This document shows positions 11,089 to 23,275 of a DNA stretch of 64,000 nt, piece after piece. Every line of letters starts with the position of its first letter. Positions within the stretch are counted from its first letter, which is position 1. The notes beneath the pieces are model-generated. The model was not told where the DNA came from. It ran no database searches and saw only the letters and a program-made list of their open reading frames with translations. The stretch lies in NCBI RefSeq assembly GCF_949987515.2, contig NC_082693.1:15310994-15374993 (forward strand), given 5' to 3'. The position numbers and the translations under genes are program-made. Source of the stretch: Delphinus delphis. Taxonomy: Eukaryota > Chordata > Mammalia > Artiodactyla > Delphinidae.

Positions 11089-12185
11089 AAATTAAGACTT
11101 TATTTTTTGAATTACAATATGATCCTGCAATTCCATTCCTGAGCATATATCTAGAGAAAACTGTAATTTGAAAAGATACTTGCACCCCAACATTCATTGC
11201 AGCACTATTTACAATAGCCAAGACATGGAAGCAACCTAAGTGTCCATCAACAGATGAATGGATAAAGAAGATGTGGTATATATATACAATGGAATATTAT
11301 TCAGCCATTAAAAAAGAATGAAATATTACAATTTGTGGCAACATGGATGGACCTAGAGAATATCATAGTAAGTGAAGTACGACAGACAAAGATAAATGTC
11401 ATGTGATATCACTTATATGTGGAATCTAAAAAAAAAATGATACAAATGAACTTACCTACAAACAGAAATAGACTCGCAGACATAGAAAACAAACTTATGG
11501 TTACCAAAGAGAAAGGGGAGGGGAGGGATATATTAGGAGTTTGGGATTAACATATACACACTACTATATATAAAATAGATAAACAACAAGGACCTACTGT
11601 CTAGCACAGAGAACTATAGTCAATATTTTATAATAACCTATAAGGGAAAAGAATCTGAAAAAGACTATATATAGATGTATAAGTGAATCACTTTACTGTA
11701 CACCTGAAACTAACATAACATTGTAAATGAACTATACTTCAATAAAAAAAAATTATTTTTTGAAACAGTTTTAGATTCACAGGGAAAAAATAAGCACATA
11801 CCACAGAGAGTTCCCATATACCGCCTTCCCCTCACACAATGTCTCATTTTTTTAACTGAAATATAGTTGACATACAATATTAGGTTCATTTCAGGTATAC
11901 TACATAATGATTTGACATTTGCATACATTATGAAAGGATCACCACTGTAAGTCTAGTAACCACCTGTCCCTGTACAGAAAGTTATTACAGTATTATTGTA
12001 TGCTGTATTACATATTCTTTATGCTATATATTACATACCCGTGACTTATTTATTATATAACTGGAGTTTGTACCGCTTAATCCCTATCACCTATTTCGCC
12101 CCCACTACCCTCCCTTCCGGCAACCACTCATTTGTTCTCTGTACTGTATCTATGAATCTGTTTTCATTTTGGACAAAGCCTTTCT
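11089..12185 (-). mobile_element. Old L1M, split by a younger LINE-1
   Basis: Minus-strand old LINE-1. A short left part (about 11089-11111) and a right part (11765-12185) are separated by the insertion at 11112-11752. The right part shows gttttagattcacaggg, tgaaatatagttgacataca, ggttcatttcaggtatacta and the end block caaccactcatttgttctct. The left part carries the T-rich stretch expected directly upstream. Confidence 0.8.
11112..11752 (+). mobile_element. LINE-1 3' end inserted in an older LINE-1
   Basis: 5'-truncated LINE-1 beginning in the ORF2 C-terminus (attgcagcactatttacaat; ccatcaacagatgaatggat; tacaatggaatattattcag) and passing through the 3' UTR to an aataaaaaaaaa tail at about 11740-11750. 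It is flanked by an identical 12-bp target duplication, ttattttttgaa, at 11100-11111 and 11753-11764. The subfamily differs from the 2312-2840 copy and looks older (L1MA/L1MB-like). Confidence 0.93.
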
Positions 12186-12299
12186 TTTGATTAAAGGAGA
12201 GTTTCTGGTCAGTTTGCCCATGACGAGAGACATTTGGGGGTCAGTGGTACTTTGAACTCCACCACCAACGCTTGCAACAGTGTGGAAGGAAAATACGTT

Positions 12300-12440
12300 T
12301 CAGAGGCAGGTATTTCCAAGCTGTGATACTTTGAGCAAGTTGCTTAACATATCCATGCTTATTTCCTTGTTTAAAAAAAAAAGGGATAATAGTGTTCACT
12401 GTTTCAGACTGTTCTAAGGATTGTATCACATGATGTAATG
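12300..12440 (+). mobile_element. MIR SINE
   Basis: Recognised by tttgagcaagttgcttaaca, a degraded pyrimidine block with an A-run, and the gggataatagtgttcac core with ctaaggattgtatcacatga. The tRNA-like head is missing or too diverged to see. Confidence 0.75.
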
Positions 12441-15317
12441 ATTCAGAACCCACAAGAGAAGCAGCATGCTGTACACATGAGGTACTCTAAGACGGAGGCT
12501 AAAATTCTAATGCAGGAGCACAGAGTCTGTCAACTTCATTTCAACTATGATCAGCAGGTCAAGGTGTGGAGGGAGAGTATCATCCCCTTCTGAGTTAGGC
12601 TCCTGCTGTATACAGAATTAAAAACTCAATCTCTCCACTTCTCTGAAAGCAGTGTTATCCCAGAGCATCAGGCTATGAAGTCAGTTTAAAAAAGTGATGC
12701 AGGGGATGTGGCCAATTCACAGAGCAGCACAGACAAGGCTAAATGCAAATGGAAGACAAACACTTTTTAGCTGATTTGAATCTTTTCAGTGTTACTGTTG
12801 AAAAAATAAACGCGCACGGTTATTCTTCCTCATCTGCCGTTAAAATGCACTTGCTCCAAAAGGAAAGTCTCCCCTTGTTTAGCTCACAGAAAATGTTAGT
12901 TCTCTACTTAATCTTACTGTACAAAACCTTGGGTTTCTTCAACAGCCAACTCTCAACGTGCATTGTAGCTAGCAAGGCACTCATAGAATAGCTCTATGAA
13001 ATCTCCTGGGAAATGTATCAGTGGATTTTGCTGTACAACAGTAAAACTTGCTTCCACACATCAGGAAGGAACATTGGCCAATTATGGTCCTAAAATGAAC
13101 TGCTCGCTGCTTCTTCTCCATTTCTTAAGTGAACTTCCTTTCCAGTTTATTTTCCATATGTGACAATTCTAGGCCACTGCAAGCTGTGCTCGTTCAGACC
13201 ACATTTGTTGGAAAAGGTGCAACTGAACTTTGCAAATGGAATAAAAAGAGATCAACTATTAATCTGGGTTCGCATAGAAAAGAAACAGGCTATTTTTGCT
13301 TCTAAAAGCTTTTTAAAAAGACTTCACTCCCAGAAGCTGCTCTCTTTGTAAGCAAGTTGGCTGGCACAGGTAAAGAGACCAAAGGTAAGGATCCTGCCAG
13401 AGGGAGTCTGAGGAATGGAAAAAAGTACAGGGATTTACTCAGGACTGACTCCAAACCTCCCCTTCTTACCCTGTCTCTCCAGCCAAAGCTGAGAAAAGGT
13501 TTTGCAATCACCATAGTAATTCAGGCAAAAACAAGCCTTGCTGTCTATTTATGCGTGAGTTCTGCTAGGCAGGCTTGAAATAATATAGTCAAAAGTAGGC
13601 CAAAATTTCATAAAAATACAGAAAATGTAAAACTGGCTATCTGGCAGCCCCAGTACCTAGAAACACCAATTTGTGTGTTCTTCCGGATAATGTGACAAAT
13701 TTGTGGTTTTTCACTTAAAGTCAGAAAAATCAAGGATGATCTCCTTGGACCAGTTCCACTATGGCAGAATCCCCCAATTACAGGAATAAGCCGGGACTTG
13801 TGGTAGGGGTTGCCATGAGAATCAGGAGCACAAGAGTCATCATCCAGTGAGAGAGGACCTCCAACTCCAGAAAGGGCTTCTACTGGTGGGAAGCCAACAA
13901 GACTTACCCTGAGACCCCACATTCCATCCTGACAGCATCACACTGGTATCTGTATTTCCTTCCTATATGTGCTCCCATCACTAGCCACCACAGAGGAACT
14001 AAGGCAGCTCAGGAAACCACATTTCTTAAATTTATAATCAAAAAAGTTTTTAATAAATACATTATGATAGTGTTACCCAAACTGGTACTTGAGAAGATTT
14101 TAAGTGACATGCAAATTAACTTTTTTGAAATTTTACTTGTATTTTACGTACATTTTAAAAAATACAGCACATAGAACCTATGATTTCATAAGTACTAGTT
14201 ATTTAGAACAAAGTTAACTATTTTTTAGAATTTCAAAATGAGTTTATTCACAGCAATAGTAAGTAAAGAGTAGCACAAGTATTAAATGTAAAATGGCAAA
14301 AATGTGAAGCTGGTACATGTATGCATAATGAGAAGTATTACGGGGAATGCATAATGAGAAGCTAGTATCATGAGGAGACTTTTACGTTTCTAGTCAAGCC
14401 ATAAGGTCCTGGCCCATGAAAGAAGCGCCTTTGGTTTTCCTATCCCACAAAGTTTGCTGTGAACTATTTTTTTATGGGTTGACAGACCTTGTTTCCTCAG
14501 CTGTGCAAGGACTCTGGGAAGATGCTCCCCACGGCCTGGGAATCCCTGAGAGGAGGCTGCCACTCATCACTGAACTGGGAGGATACCCCTTCTCTGCCAT
14601 AATGAATGCCACCGCCCTTGTCTCTCCCTGAAGGAAACACACTAGCCTCAACAACGTAAACAGTTCTTTACAGAAGGGATGCCCTCCAAGGTTCCAAAGC
14701 TCTAGAGATTGTATTTGGGTGGGGGGCAGGGGAAGAGCCTTCAAGTCAGAAGGCTTAAGCCCTTAACGCAACCTTCTCATTCTGGTTCTCTCATCCTGCA
14801 TGAGAAACCAGACCTTCCAAGGTCCTGGCTCCTTAACTCTCCCTCCCATGAACCCTTCCCCCACCCAGTGTTCCCCACTTACATTCTCCCACCCTACCCA
14901 CACACACCTTGCCCTCTCACACAATTCTGACAACGAAGAAAACCTAGTCCAAGTTGCTTCTTCCTAGACCCTGTGTGTGTGTGTTGAGTGGGGGAGGGGG
15001 GGCGTTGGGGGTGGTGAAAGAGGGTGGAGGAGTTCTCAGATACCAAGCCTCACTATGAATTTCCTAAAATTGTGTTACAAATTTTGTTCTGGATTTCCTT
15101 TCCATCAAAGTGAAAGAGGGGGTGGAATTCACTGTGGTTCCTCAGAGGAAGGTCTTCCTAGGCCTTCATCTAGCGTGGCTTTCATATTGAGGACTTCGAC
15201 AACATTCTCTACAAAGAATGCCACGTGGTTTTCCTTTTGCTGTTGCTTACACAAAATTCATCTGTGTAAGCTGAAGTGTGCTTACACACGTCACTGCAAT
15301 TATGTGTTTATATGTCT
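12441..15317. other. Unique sequence, no gene found
   Basis: Almost 2.9 kb without a recognised repeat. It includes a consensus POU octamer atgcaaat at 12743-12750 and a few CpGs near 12811-12830. An AT-rich block lies at 14030-14330, and a GT-rich/G-rich patch (gtgtgtgtgt then ggggg) at 14970-15005. Open frames on both strands (up to 117 codons) do not resemble a known protein and lack supporting signals. Confidence 0.5.
12743..12750 (+). promoter_or_regulatory. Consensus POU octamer (atgcaaat)
   Basis: Exact octamer in unique, non-repeat sequence. POU-domain factors bind this 8-mer, but an 8-mer is expected about once per 65 kb per strand by chance, so it is only weak support for an enhancer. 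Confidence 0.3.
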
Positions 15318-15425
15318 GTCTAGACTGTAATTTCTTGAGGGCAGGTCATAGGTCTCATACATTTTTCTTCTACCTTTAATGTCAAGAACCATACCAGGCT
15401 TTCAAAGTGTTTGCTAAGTGAATAA
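15318..15425 (+). mobile_element. LINE-2 3' end
   Basis: The L2 terminal block is visible: gtaatttcttgagggcaggt, then ccataccaggctttcaaagt and the end gctaagtgaataaataat. L2 is an ancient CR1-clade LINE present throughout mammals. Only the last 110 bp are preserved. Confidence 0.78.
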
Positions 15426-16126
15426 ATAATCTTAAGAAGAGGAATGTTTGAAGATGAAGGAACTGAAATGATAGGTTGAAATAGGAAATACAGTTTTCTT
15501 TTTGAAATCAACAATTACATTATTTTCAGCTAGAAATCTGCTGTGGTGCCTTAAACAGCACATAGGAGTGCTTTTACCCAAGGTGCCCAGATAACTGTCC
15601 ATGTCAATCAAAGTTATAATCTGTTTGTTCAGCTTTCCCCTATGTCACGCTGTACAAGTTCAGCTTCCACAGTTTCCATATGACTGTATTTATCCCTCTA
15701 ATTCATTTTGGACACAATATGGGCCCAGGAACCTATAGGGAAAAAAGGAAATGAAACCATGAGGCAGGGTGACCTAGATTACTTTTTACCTAGGTTATCT
15801 TTGGGGACCCTCGGGTCTGCACTATATCTAGGCCACTCGGTCTGAGTGACAGGCAGACCAGTGGAAGTACTAGATTGTCTTTAGTTAGTAGTTATATATC
15901 TTAATAAATCAGTCTTTAAAAAAAAGAGGCTCTGGAGACGTGTGACTTGGAATATGGTCTGCTTAGTGACATGTGCTAAAAAAAGAAGTCAGGATGTTTG
16001 GTGTAAGTGGAGACACTGTTACATAAGGCTTTTTGAGGATAAAAGTATGAAAAATAATAGAATCTCCCTCTTTCCCTTCCCCTAGGATACATGCACAGCA
16101 GTAGGTTCTTATGTTAAATGGTTGGT
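15426..16126. other. Unique sequence, no gene found
   Basis: No recognised repeat or gene. Short A-runs at 15918 and 15978 are unremarkable. Confidence 0.5.
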
Positions 16127-16528
16127 ATTAGTTTGCTAGGGCTGCCATAACAAAATACCATAGACTGGGTGGTTTAAACAACAGAAAATTATTTTTTCAC
16201 ATTCTAGGTGCTGAAAGTTCAAGATCAAGATGCCAGCAAGCTTGGTTTCTTCTGAGGCCTCTCCCCGTGGAGTGCAGACAGCTGCCTTCTCACCGTGACC
16301 CCAGACGGTCTTTCCTCTGTGTGTGCACACCCATGTGTGTTCAAATTTCCTCTTATAAAGACCCAATCAGATTGGATTATGACCCACCCTAACAGCCTCA
16401 TTTTAACTTAATCACCTCTTTAAAGACCCTGTCTCCAAACAGTCACATTCTGAGTTATCGAGGGTTAGGACTTCAACATACAGAACAAGGGGATGGGGGG
16501 GGGGGGACACACAGTTCAGCCCATAAGA
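16127..16528 (-). mobile_element. MLT1 (MaLR) solo LTR with expanded G-run
   Basis: Reverse MLT1: the plus strand starts with ggtattagtttgctagggct, shows aacagaaaattattttttca and tcaagatcaagatgccagca, and ends cacacagttcagcccataa. The 5' LTR end, normally a short C-run, appears here as 12 consecutive G at 16495-16506, showing slippage. Confidence 0.92.
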
Positions 16529-17408
16529 GCATACTATAGTCTTTGAATTTAAAAGCCATAGTGCCATCCTAATTAGTAACTGACTTGACTCCTCACTGCC
16601 CAAACATTTAGGATTATATTGAAGTTTAGGGAGGAACTAAGCAATGAGGAAATTAAGAATCATTCCCCAAGGAAGCCAAAAAAGGTTGCAGATTGAGGAT
16701 CAAAAGTTTGGATTGTTTTAAAAAACAAAAAATCTCAAGTTCACACTAGACCTGGGGCAACAAACTCAAATGCTTTCTGGTTGGAACAGATAATATCAAT
16801 GTGGACTGCAGCCTAGTTTAAAAAGAAAGGGCAAATGGAAGACAGGGAAAAGAGCAAACTGGAGAGTCTAAGTCATAAAAAGAATCAAATTCAATTTTCC
16901 TCCCAATGCATCAGTCAGTTTGTGAGCCCTGAACAAGACACTCTTTGCTACACATTCAAATGTTCGCTAAACAGATGTCCTTCCCATATGTCCCATGACA
17001 TTTCATCCTGTCCTTCTTGCTTTCCTCCAGCCCTGTCCAGATTAGTTCTTCAGTTTTGTGGCAGCCCAGGGCCTCAAGCTGCTGACCTGAAGGTGGAGTG
17101 TTACAGCTGCCAACTGTTCTGTTCCCAATCAGTGCTGGCCGTGAAGGCAGCTACTCTCCTATAAGCATGCTCTTGCCTCATTTCCATTCTCCTCAGGCTT
17201 GGTTGTCATAGGGACAGCAGTGTGCTTGAGGCCTGGGTGAAACTCCAGGACCAGAAAAGTAGAACATATGCAAACCTGCAGGGTCTATGAAGCGTTGAGT
17301 CAGAACCAAACGACCAACAGAAATTGAAGATTCATGAAAGCCATGGGGGAGGATAAATTGGCATATTTGCAATCTAAGTCAGTGGTTTCTAACAGAAGGT
17401 GGATGAGG
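16529..17408. other. Unique sequence, no gene found
   Basis: No repeat recognised. A 109-codon plus-strand frame at 16835-17164 has no domain or splice context and is probably chance. Confidence 0.5.
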
Positions 17409-17418
17409 GGATATTTTA

Positions 17419-17753
17419 TTTTATTTTATTTTATTTTATTTATTTATTTATGGCTGTGCTGGGTCTTCATTGCTGCATGAGGGCTTTCTCTAGTTGTGGT
17501 GAATGGGGGCTACTCTTTGTTTCAACGCCCAGGCTTCTCATTGCGGTGGCTTCTCTTGTTGTGGAGCACAGGCTCAAGCCCGTGGGCTTCAGTAGTTGTG
17601 GCTCACAGGCTCTACAGCACAGGCTTAGTAGTTGTGGCGCATGGGCTTAGTTGCTCTGCAGAGTGTGGGATCTTCCTGAACCAGGGCTTGAACCCATGCC
17701 CCCTGCATTGGCAGGAGAATTCTTAACCATTGCGCCACCAGGGAAGTCCAAGA
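17419..17753 (-). mobile_element. CHR-type tRNA-derived SINE
   Basis: Full-length SINE in minus orientation. The plus strand begins with the reverse tail (TTTTA)n and tttatttatttatggctgtg, passes through the repeated gttgtgg/gggctt modules, and ends at caccagggaagtcc, the reverse of the SINE start ggacttccctggtg. A 10-bp target duplication ggatatttta flanks it (17409-17418 and 17754-17763). The B-box-like ggcttgaaccc survives at about 17685. CHR SINEs occur in whales, hippos and ruminants. Confidence 0.95.
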
Positions 17754-18022
17754 GGATATTTTAGATTTAGGAACCATTTCCAAAATACACATGCCTACTA
17801 CCCCCAGCCCCCAGTTAATTTTAATCACAGGTTAGCAGCCAATAGAGTCTCAGGGACTAAAGGAATCAGGCAAAAGTGTAGACTGAAGCAATTTGATGAG
17901 TCATAGCTACCTTTATAATCCTCTCAGTCTGATAGTATTAAGAGATAAAATTTTTCCCCTTTCCTTAGGTTTCTTTGTTAAGAGAACTGCTCAGTTAGTG
18001 TTCCTGGCCTAGCTTCACTCTT

Positions 18023-19599
18023 TTTTTTTTTTTTTAAACATCTTTATTGGAGTAAAATTGCTTTACAATGGTGTGTTAGTTTCTGCTTTATAACAAAGTG
18101 AATCATTTATACATACATATATCCCCATATCTCTTCCCTCTTGAGACTCCCTCCCTCCCACCCTCCCTATCCCACCCCTCTAGGTGGTCACAAAGCACTG
18201 AGCTGATCTCCCTGTGCTATGCGGCTGCTTCCCACTAGCTATCTATTTTACATTTGGTAGTGTATATATGTCTACGCCACTCACTCACTTTGTGCCAGCT
18301 TACCCTTCCCCCTCCCTGTATCCTCAAGTTCATTCTCTAGTAGGTCTGCGTCTTTATTCCCATCTTGCCCCTAGGTTCTTCATGACCATTTTTTGTTTGT
18401 TTTTAGAGTCCATATATATGTGTTAGCATACGGTATTTGTTTTTATCTTTCTGACTTACTTCACTCTAGGTCCATCCATCTCACTATAAATAAGTCAATT
18501 TCATTTCTTTTTATGGCTGAGTAATATTCCATTGTATATATATGTGCCACATCTTCTTTATCCATTCATCTGTTGATGGACACATAGGTTGCTTCCATGT
18601 CCTGGCTATTGTAAATAGAGCTGCAATGAACATTGTGGTACATGATTCTTTTTGAATTATGGTTTTCTCAGGGTATATGCCCAGGAGTGCAATTGCTGGG
18701 TCATATGGTAGTTCTACTTATAGTTTTTTAACGAAAGTCCATACTGTTCTCCATAGTGGCTGTATCAATTTACATTCCCACCAACAGTGCAAGAGGGTTC
18801 CCTTTTCTCCACACCCTCTCCAGCATTTGTTGTTTCTGCATTTTTTGATGATGGCCATTCTGACTGGTGTGAGATGATACCTCATGGTAGTTTTGATTTG
18901 CATTTCTCTAATAATTAGTGATACTGGGCAGCTTTTCATGTGCTTCTTGGCCATCTGTATGTCTTCTATGGAGAAATGTCTATTTAGGACTTCTGCCCAT
19001 TTTTGGATTGGGTTGTTTTTTTAATATTGAGCTGCATGAGCTGTTTATATATTTTGGAGATTAATCCTTTGTCCATTGATTCATTTGCAAATATTTTCTC
19101 CCATTCTGAGGGCTGTCTTTTGGTCTTGTTTATGGTTTCCTTTGCTGTGCAAAAGCTTTGAAGTTTCATTAGGTCCCATTTGTTTATTTTTGTTTTCATT
19201 TCAATTTCTCTAGGAGGTGGGCTAAAAAGGATCTTGCTGTGATTTATGTCATTGAGTGTTCTGCCTATGTTTCCCTCTAAGAGTTTGATAGTGTCTGGCC
19301 TTACATTTAGGTCTTTAATCCATTTTGAGTTTATTTTTGTGTAGGGTGTTAGGGAGGGTTCTAATTTCATTTTTTTACATGTAGCTGTCCAGTTTTCCCA
19401 ACACCTCTTATTGAAGAGGCTGTCTTTTCTCCATTGTATATTCTTGCCTCCTTTATCAAAGATAAGGTGACCATATGTGCATGGGTTTATCTCCCGGCTT
19501 TCTATCCTGTTCCATTGATCTATCTTTCTGTTTTTGTGCCAGTACCATACTGTCTTGATTACTGTATCTTTGTAGTATAGTCTGAAGTCAGGGAGCTGT
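18023..19599 (-). mobile_element. LINE-1 3' half (ORF2 C-terminus and 3' UTR)
   Basis: Minus-strand LINE-1, 5' truncated. The plus strand opens with the poly(T) of its tail, then catctttattggagtaaaat (the polyadenylation end), the C-rich reverse of the 3' UTR G-tract, and the reverse of ORF2. It is bounded by a 9-bp duplication ttcactctt at 18014-18022 and 19600-19608. The 3' UTR matches those at 2312-2840 and 34768-34954. Two long ORF2 frames survive, so it is fairly young. Confidence 0.95.
18718..19599 (-). pseudogene. LINE-1 ORF2 C-terminal remnant, frame-broken
   Basis: The C-terminal part of the LINE-1 reverse transcriptase/endonuclease protein survives as two open stretches, 18984-19599 and 18718-18954, separated by stops in the short gap between them. 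The first includes the segment ending in [10 protein letters not shown]; the second contains the Cys/His-rich C-terminal segment ([18 protein letters not shown]), the conserved zinc-knuckle-like region. The endonuclease and RT domains are absent because of 5' truncation. Non-functional. Confidence 0.93.
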
Positions 19600-19608
19600 T
19601 TCACTCTT

Positions 19609-21249
19609 AATCACTCCACCTTAAGGGAGTTGGAAAGATTCAACTTATTGGTGAATTTGGGAGTAATAACCTGCGTGTGCTGAGCCCAGCTCTGTCTTTC
19701 TTCCTTTTTAGGAAGCAGCTCGTCCTAAGACAGCATAGAATCATCTGCCTTATGGTGGGGGTAAAGGCAGTGTGCCCGCCTTGGTCCAACATTGCACGCA
19801 TCTGTTAGCATCAGCCTGTCTATTTCTGGGGTTCACTACCAGTAAGGTCGCTTTGTTAAATAGAACTAGAGCCACATCCTCTAAGCCACTGTCAATATTG
19901 AAGGTAATATTGTGTCCTACATCTGTCATTGTTTTCTTTTATTTATCATTTTGTTCAGAGCCCGAGGATATAAAACTCCCCAACAGTGAAATCAAATCTA
20001 GAGAGTCTTTTGTGGCAATAATGACAAAACACAAGATTGCTCTGTGGTGAACCAGAGTATAAGGAGTGGATTTAGTGCTTTTCCATAACAGGTAATTTCC
20101 CTTATACTGATATGAGTAAACACAAAGGTAAATACACACACACACACACACATACACACACACAATTACATACATAGCATGTCCTAGATCAAAATAGAGT
20201 CTGTATGGTTTCAAGTCACAAACTAGTGGTTCTGTTTACTAAAGTCTTCACAACATTATCACTTAATTCCATAATATCTACCATCAAACATCTTTGAAAT
20301 TCATTTCAAATTACAAAACATACACTAATTTGAAAACTCATCCTCAAAGATCAAACCATACATCATACTTAAAGGTTTTTCTTACAGCCTTTAAAAGTTT
20401 TCCAAATGTTATCAAAGCCAATCAAATTTTTCTGAAGTTAGTATGCAAGAAATAAATGTAAAAATCCTAGGAAATCTATTTGAAACAGTGACTTTCTTGA
20501 TTTAGTCAACAGACAAGATATTTATAACTATTTGCTAAAAGGCAGAGTGACTGGGAAATTCACTTATGTCTTTTTTTTTTTTAAATCACAGATAAGAAAA
20601 GTAACCTTCCAATTTGGGGAAATCAAGGGAGTTGTTGACAGTAGGAATGAGAAGACTATGTAGACAGCTCTATATAGACCTTTGTTTTGGAAGGTCACAT
20701 CTCTCAGAAGAATGAGGCTGAATTTCTCCCCCAAAGAAGACATTTTGGAGGTTATAGGTTCTAGGGGTAGAGAAGGGAGCTTTTTGACATGAATGAATCT
20801 GGGGAAGAGAGGTTATAGGCTCCCTGTAACAGAGAGAGAGAGAGCAGAACTCCTGCTAAGTACTGCCCCAAAGTCAAACAGTTATTCACATAGGAAAAAC
20901 GTGTGGGGTGCCTAAAGATGGTCACTAGGAAGATGACTGCCCCATGTCAAAGTCTGCACTGAGAGATGCCTGTCTCTCAATAAAATGGACCCTCCACTGA
21001 GAGCAGCCACACAGCTGACCACAATGGATATCTCTTTTTCAAGGACTGAGTAAAATCTCTAGGTTCCTGTAGTAAATAAGGGAGTGAGGAGTCTAAATTA
21101 TAATTGGTGTTGCTCTTCTTGATAACTTTGATGAATGGGAACAAAATAAAGAAATATTACACTATATCTATTATACTAAATTACTTGTTAATTTGTAAAA
21201 CTATGTCACAGAGTACCCGCATTCCACTGTGTCTATATGCCAGATTGTG
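19609..21249. other. Unique sequence with a CA repeat, no gene found
   Basis: No gene is recognised. It includes a (CA)n run at 20136-20164, a T-run at 20571-20582 and a short (GA)n at 20829-20844. The middle part (20220-20540) is AT-rich. Open frames are below 95 codons. Confidence 0.5.
20136..20164. repeat. (CA)n microsatellite
   Basis: About 13 CA units with one T interruption. Confidence 0.95.
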
Positions 21250-21783
21250 TTTTGTCAACGTGGTGTTATCACTTCCCTCTGAGGCTGGGGATGACATCTC
21301 CCAGGATACCCTTCCCATACACTCCTGGGTTAAAGCTGGCCACAGTGACAGAGGTGGTAAAAGTGCCTAAAGGGCTCCAGCTTTAAGCTCTTTTCCCAGC
21401 TTCTGGCTGTGTCAGCCAGGAGTAACCCAAGCCAACCACCAAATACTAGACTGCATTTCCCACAGAGGTGGCAGCTTCCACAGACCTCTCCACCAGCTCC
21501 GCCTTTACATTCCCCTTCAGTGTAATTCATTTTTGCAATTCTGCTTAAAGCAGATACTTGGGCAGATTTCCCGCTTGAAGGATTTTCCCACAAGTTTTGA
21601 CCCACACATTAACACTAAAGCTTCTGGCTTTTGTATTACTTTTCCTGATCCTGATTCTTCTCATCCAGATTGCCAACTTCCTGGCTCCTCCCGCATGTAT
21701 ATAAACTCTAATTTCTGTGGTCAACCCCATGGTATTTTAGTGGTTGGTTTATTAAGCATCTGCTGATGGCCCCAGTTTAGTAC
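21250..21783 (+). mobile_element. 5' LTR of an ERVL-type provirus
   Basis: Assigned as an LTR because it aligns with 26640-27466: both contain cagtgacaga, then cccaagccaacYaccaaat, ggcagcttccacag and aaagcttc in the same order, and both later have gttctaatttct- or actctaatttct-like blocks. A TATA-like tatataaac is at about 21697-21707. The end lies near 21783, before a primer-site-like region (tggtttcagaag). The start is approximate. LTR subfamily not identified. Confidence 0.75.
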
Positions 21784-23275
21784 TGAATGTGGTTTCAGAA
21801 GAACAGGGTCATAGGGAGGGGAATCTGACATTTTTTTCCTCTGGTCTGATTAGATATAAAGGCATTAATGACCTTGTTGCTCTTATTGAGACAATAATAG
21901 TCCATGATATCCAGTGGCAAAAGTCACTTACATTGTCACCTGAAGTCACCAGCAATTGAGTGCCTATAAAAGTCAAGGCTTTGGATGACCAAATTGCTGC
22001 AACCGTCAAACATCATAGCGGAAAGAAAGAGAATAAAGACTATGGAGTTCTTTGTCTACCAATGGAGCTCGGAGAAAGAAAATGATCATCTCTGAGCTTA
22101 AAAGTCCCTGATCATGATGCAGGTAAGGAGGCAAAAAGCATTTATGATGCTCCTGAAGGAAATGCTCATCTCCTGTATATACAGGATTATTTTCTGAAAA
22201 CTAAACCCCAAATCTGAATCTGCAGGTGACTGAATTACAATGTAAATTAAATTCATAGCTTTAAGAGGTTCCTTATGTTAAAGTTAAGATGCTGATTGGG
22301 GAAATAATGGGGTCCTGAAAGATTGGGCAGATTGAAGGAAGCTGAGGACCTTGAACACCTGAATTCTGCTGAACTCCCCCTTCTAACAGAAGCGGCTCTT
22401 CATCTCCCCTCCAAGGGGAGTAGCCTTCCCTTATCTGAAGAGACTGATGACATGTTCTGATGGCGGGTCCTTGCAGGGGAATGATGATCTTCCTCAAGAC
22501 CCACCTCCATGACCTCTCATTGCTTCTACACTTATAAGTAGCCTCAAATCCTAGTAGGACACAGGAGACTGAGTACAAAGCATGGCCCAGTAAGAGGTCC
22601 CACACATGCCAGAACAATTATCAGATTTTGCCAGTTTATAATGATGGAAACCTGGGGAATAAAAATATGTATGAAATGGATTTTATTGTAATGGCAGCAA
22701 AGCTAAACCATCAGAAAGTCCCCACGGCCCACCCCAAGTTCTTTGAATTAATCGTGCCGTCACTAGGACTGAAAGAGATGGGCAGACTACAGAAGTTTAA
22801 TTTGATTTGTCTTGTGCTGGTGAGCAGAAGTGTGGCTTCAATCACCTTCATAAAGTTATGGCTCCTCAACCAATTTCCAGACTTCAGTTTCTTCCCAGAC
22901 CCAGAGTCCACTGATGAAGAAAAGGCCAGGTCCCCTTTAAGAAGATCCCCTGCTACCCTTTTAAGATGTGTACTGTAAATCTTCCATTTACATTTTCCTA
23001 AAGGGACCAGCAGCCATTTACCTAATTAACCATTTTCCAGCATACTGTGCATTGGGCAAAGTAATTTCCCACATTTTTCAGAGATTTCTGTTCAGTAGCT
23101 CACATCCAACATGAATTCCAAGGGACCCAAACACAAATATGGTCTACCAGTCAGAGTGCAGAATTACAGAAATCAGGTGGAGGGAATTCTGGCTTGGATT
23201 CCTCCCAAAGTGGACCCAGTGATTCCCCATGGCTACTTCCCTAGTTCCAGAATGTAACTGACAGAATAACTCTTA
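21784..23275 (+). pseudogene. ERVL gag-like internal region, decayed
   Basis: The sequence downstream of the 5' LTR follows the ERVL leader and gag region as I know it: gataaaggcattaatgacct / ccttgttgctcttattgaga, ccagtggcaaaagtcactta, ggaaagaaagagaataaaga, and later gggcagattgaaggaagctg and ccagtttataatgatggaaa. No long frame is intact: stops and indels are frequent, so no Gag protein could be made. ERVL is an ancient non-enveloped class III endogenous retrovirus. The part after about 22990 is uncertain. Confidence 0.65.

Noticed and set aside
13637..13652. Identical 16-mer ctatctggcagcccca at 13637 and 61495
   Set aside because: Flanking bases differ immediately on both sides. About one such pair is expected by chance in 64 kb, so it is not evidence of a shared element.
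13608..13922. 104-codon minus frame
   Set aside because: No recognised domain and no conserved start. Treated as chance.
14977..15010. GT- and G-rich stretch as a promoter or G-quadruplex
   Set aside because: It is a simple GT run followed by G-rich low-complexity sequence, with no CpG cluster or transcription start context.
17419..17753. tRNA-like promoter boxes as a possible tRNA gene
   Set aside because: They are part of CHR SINEs (also at 27.8, 42.1, 50.7 and 58.3 kb). No cloverleaf with a proper acceptor stem is present.
18659..18877. Plus-strand frames over 18.2-18.9 kb
   Set aside because: They are antisense shadows of the minus-strand LINE-1.
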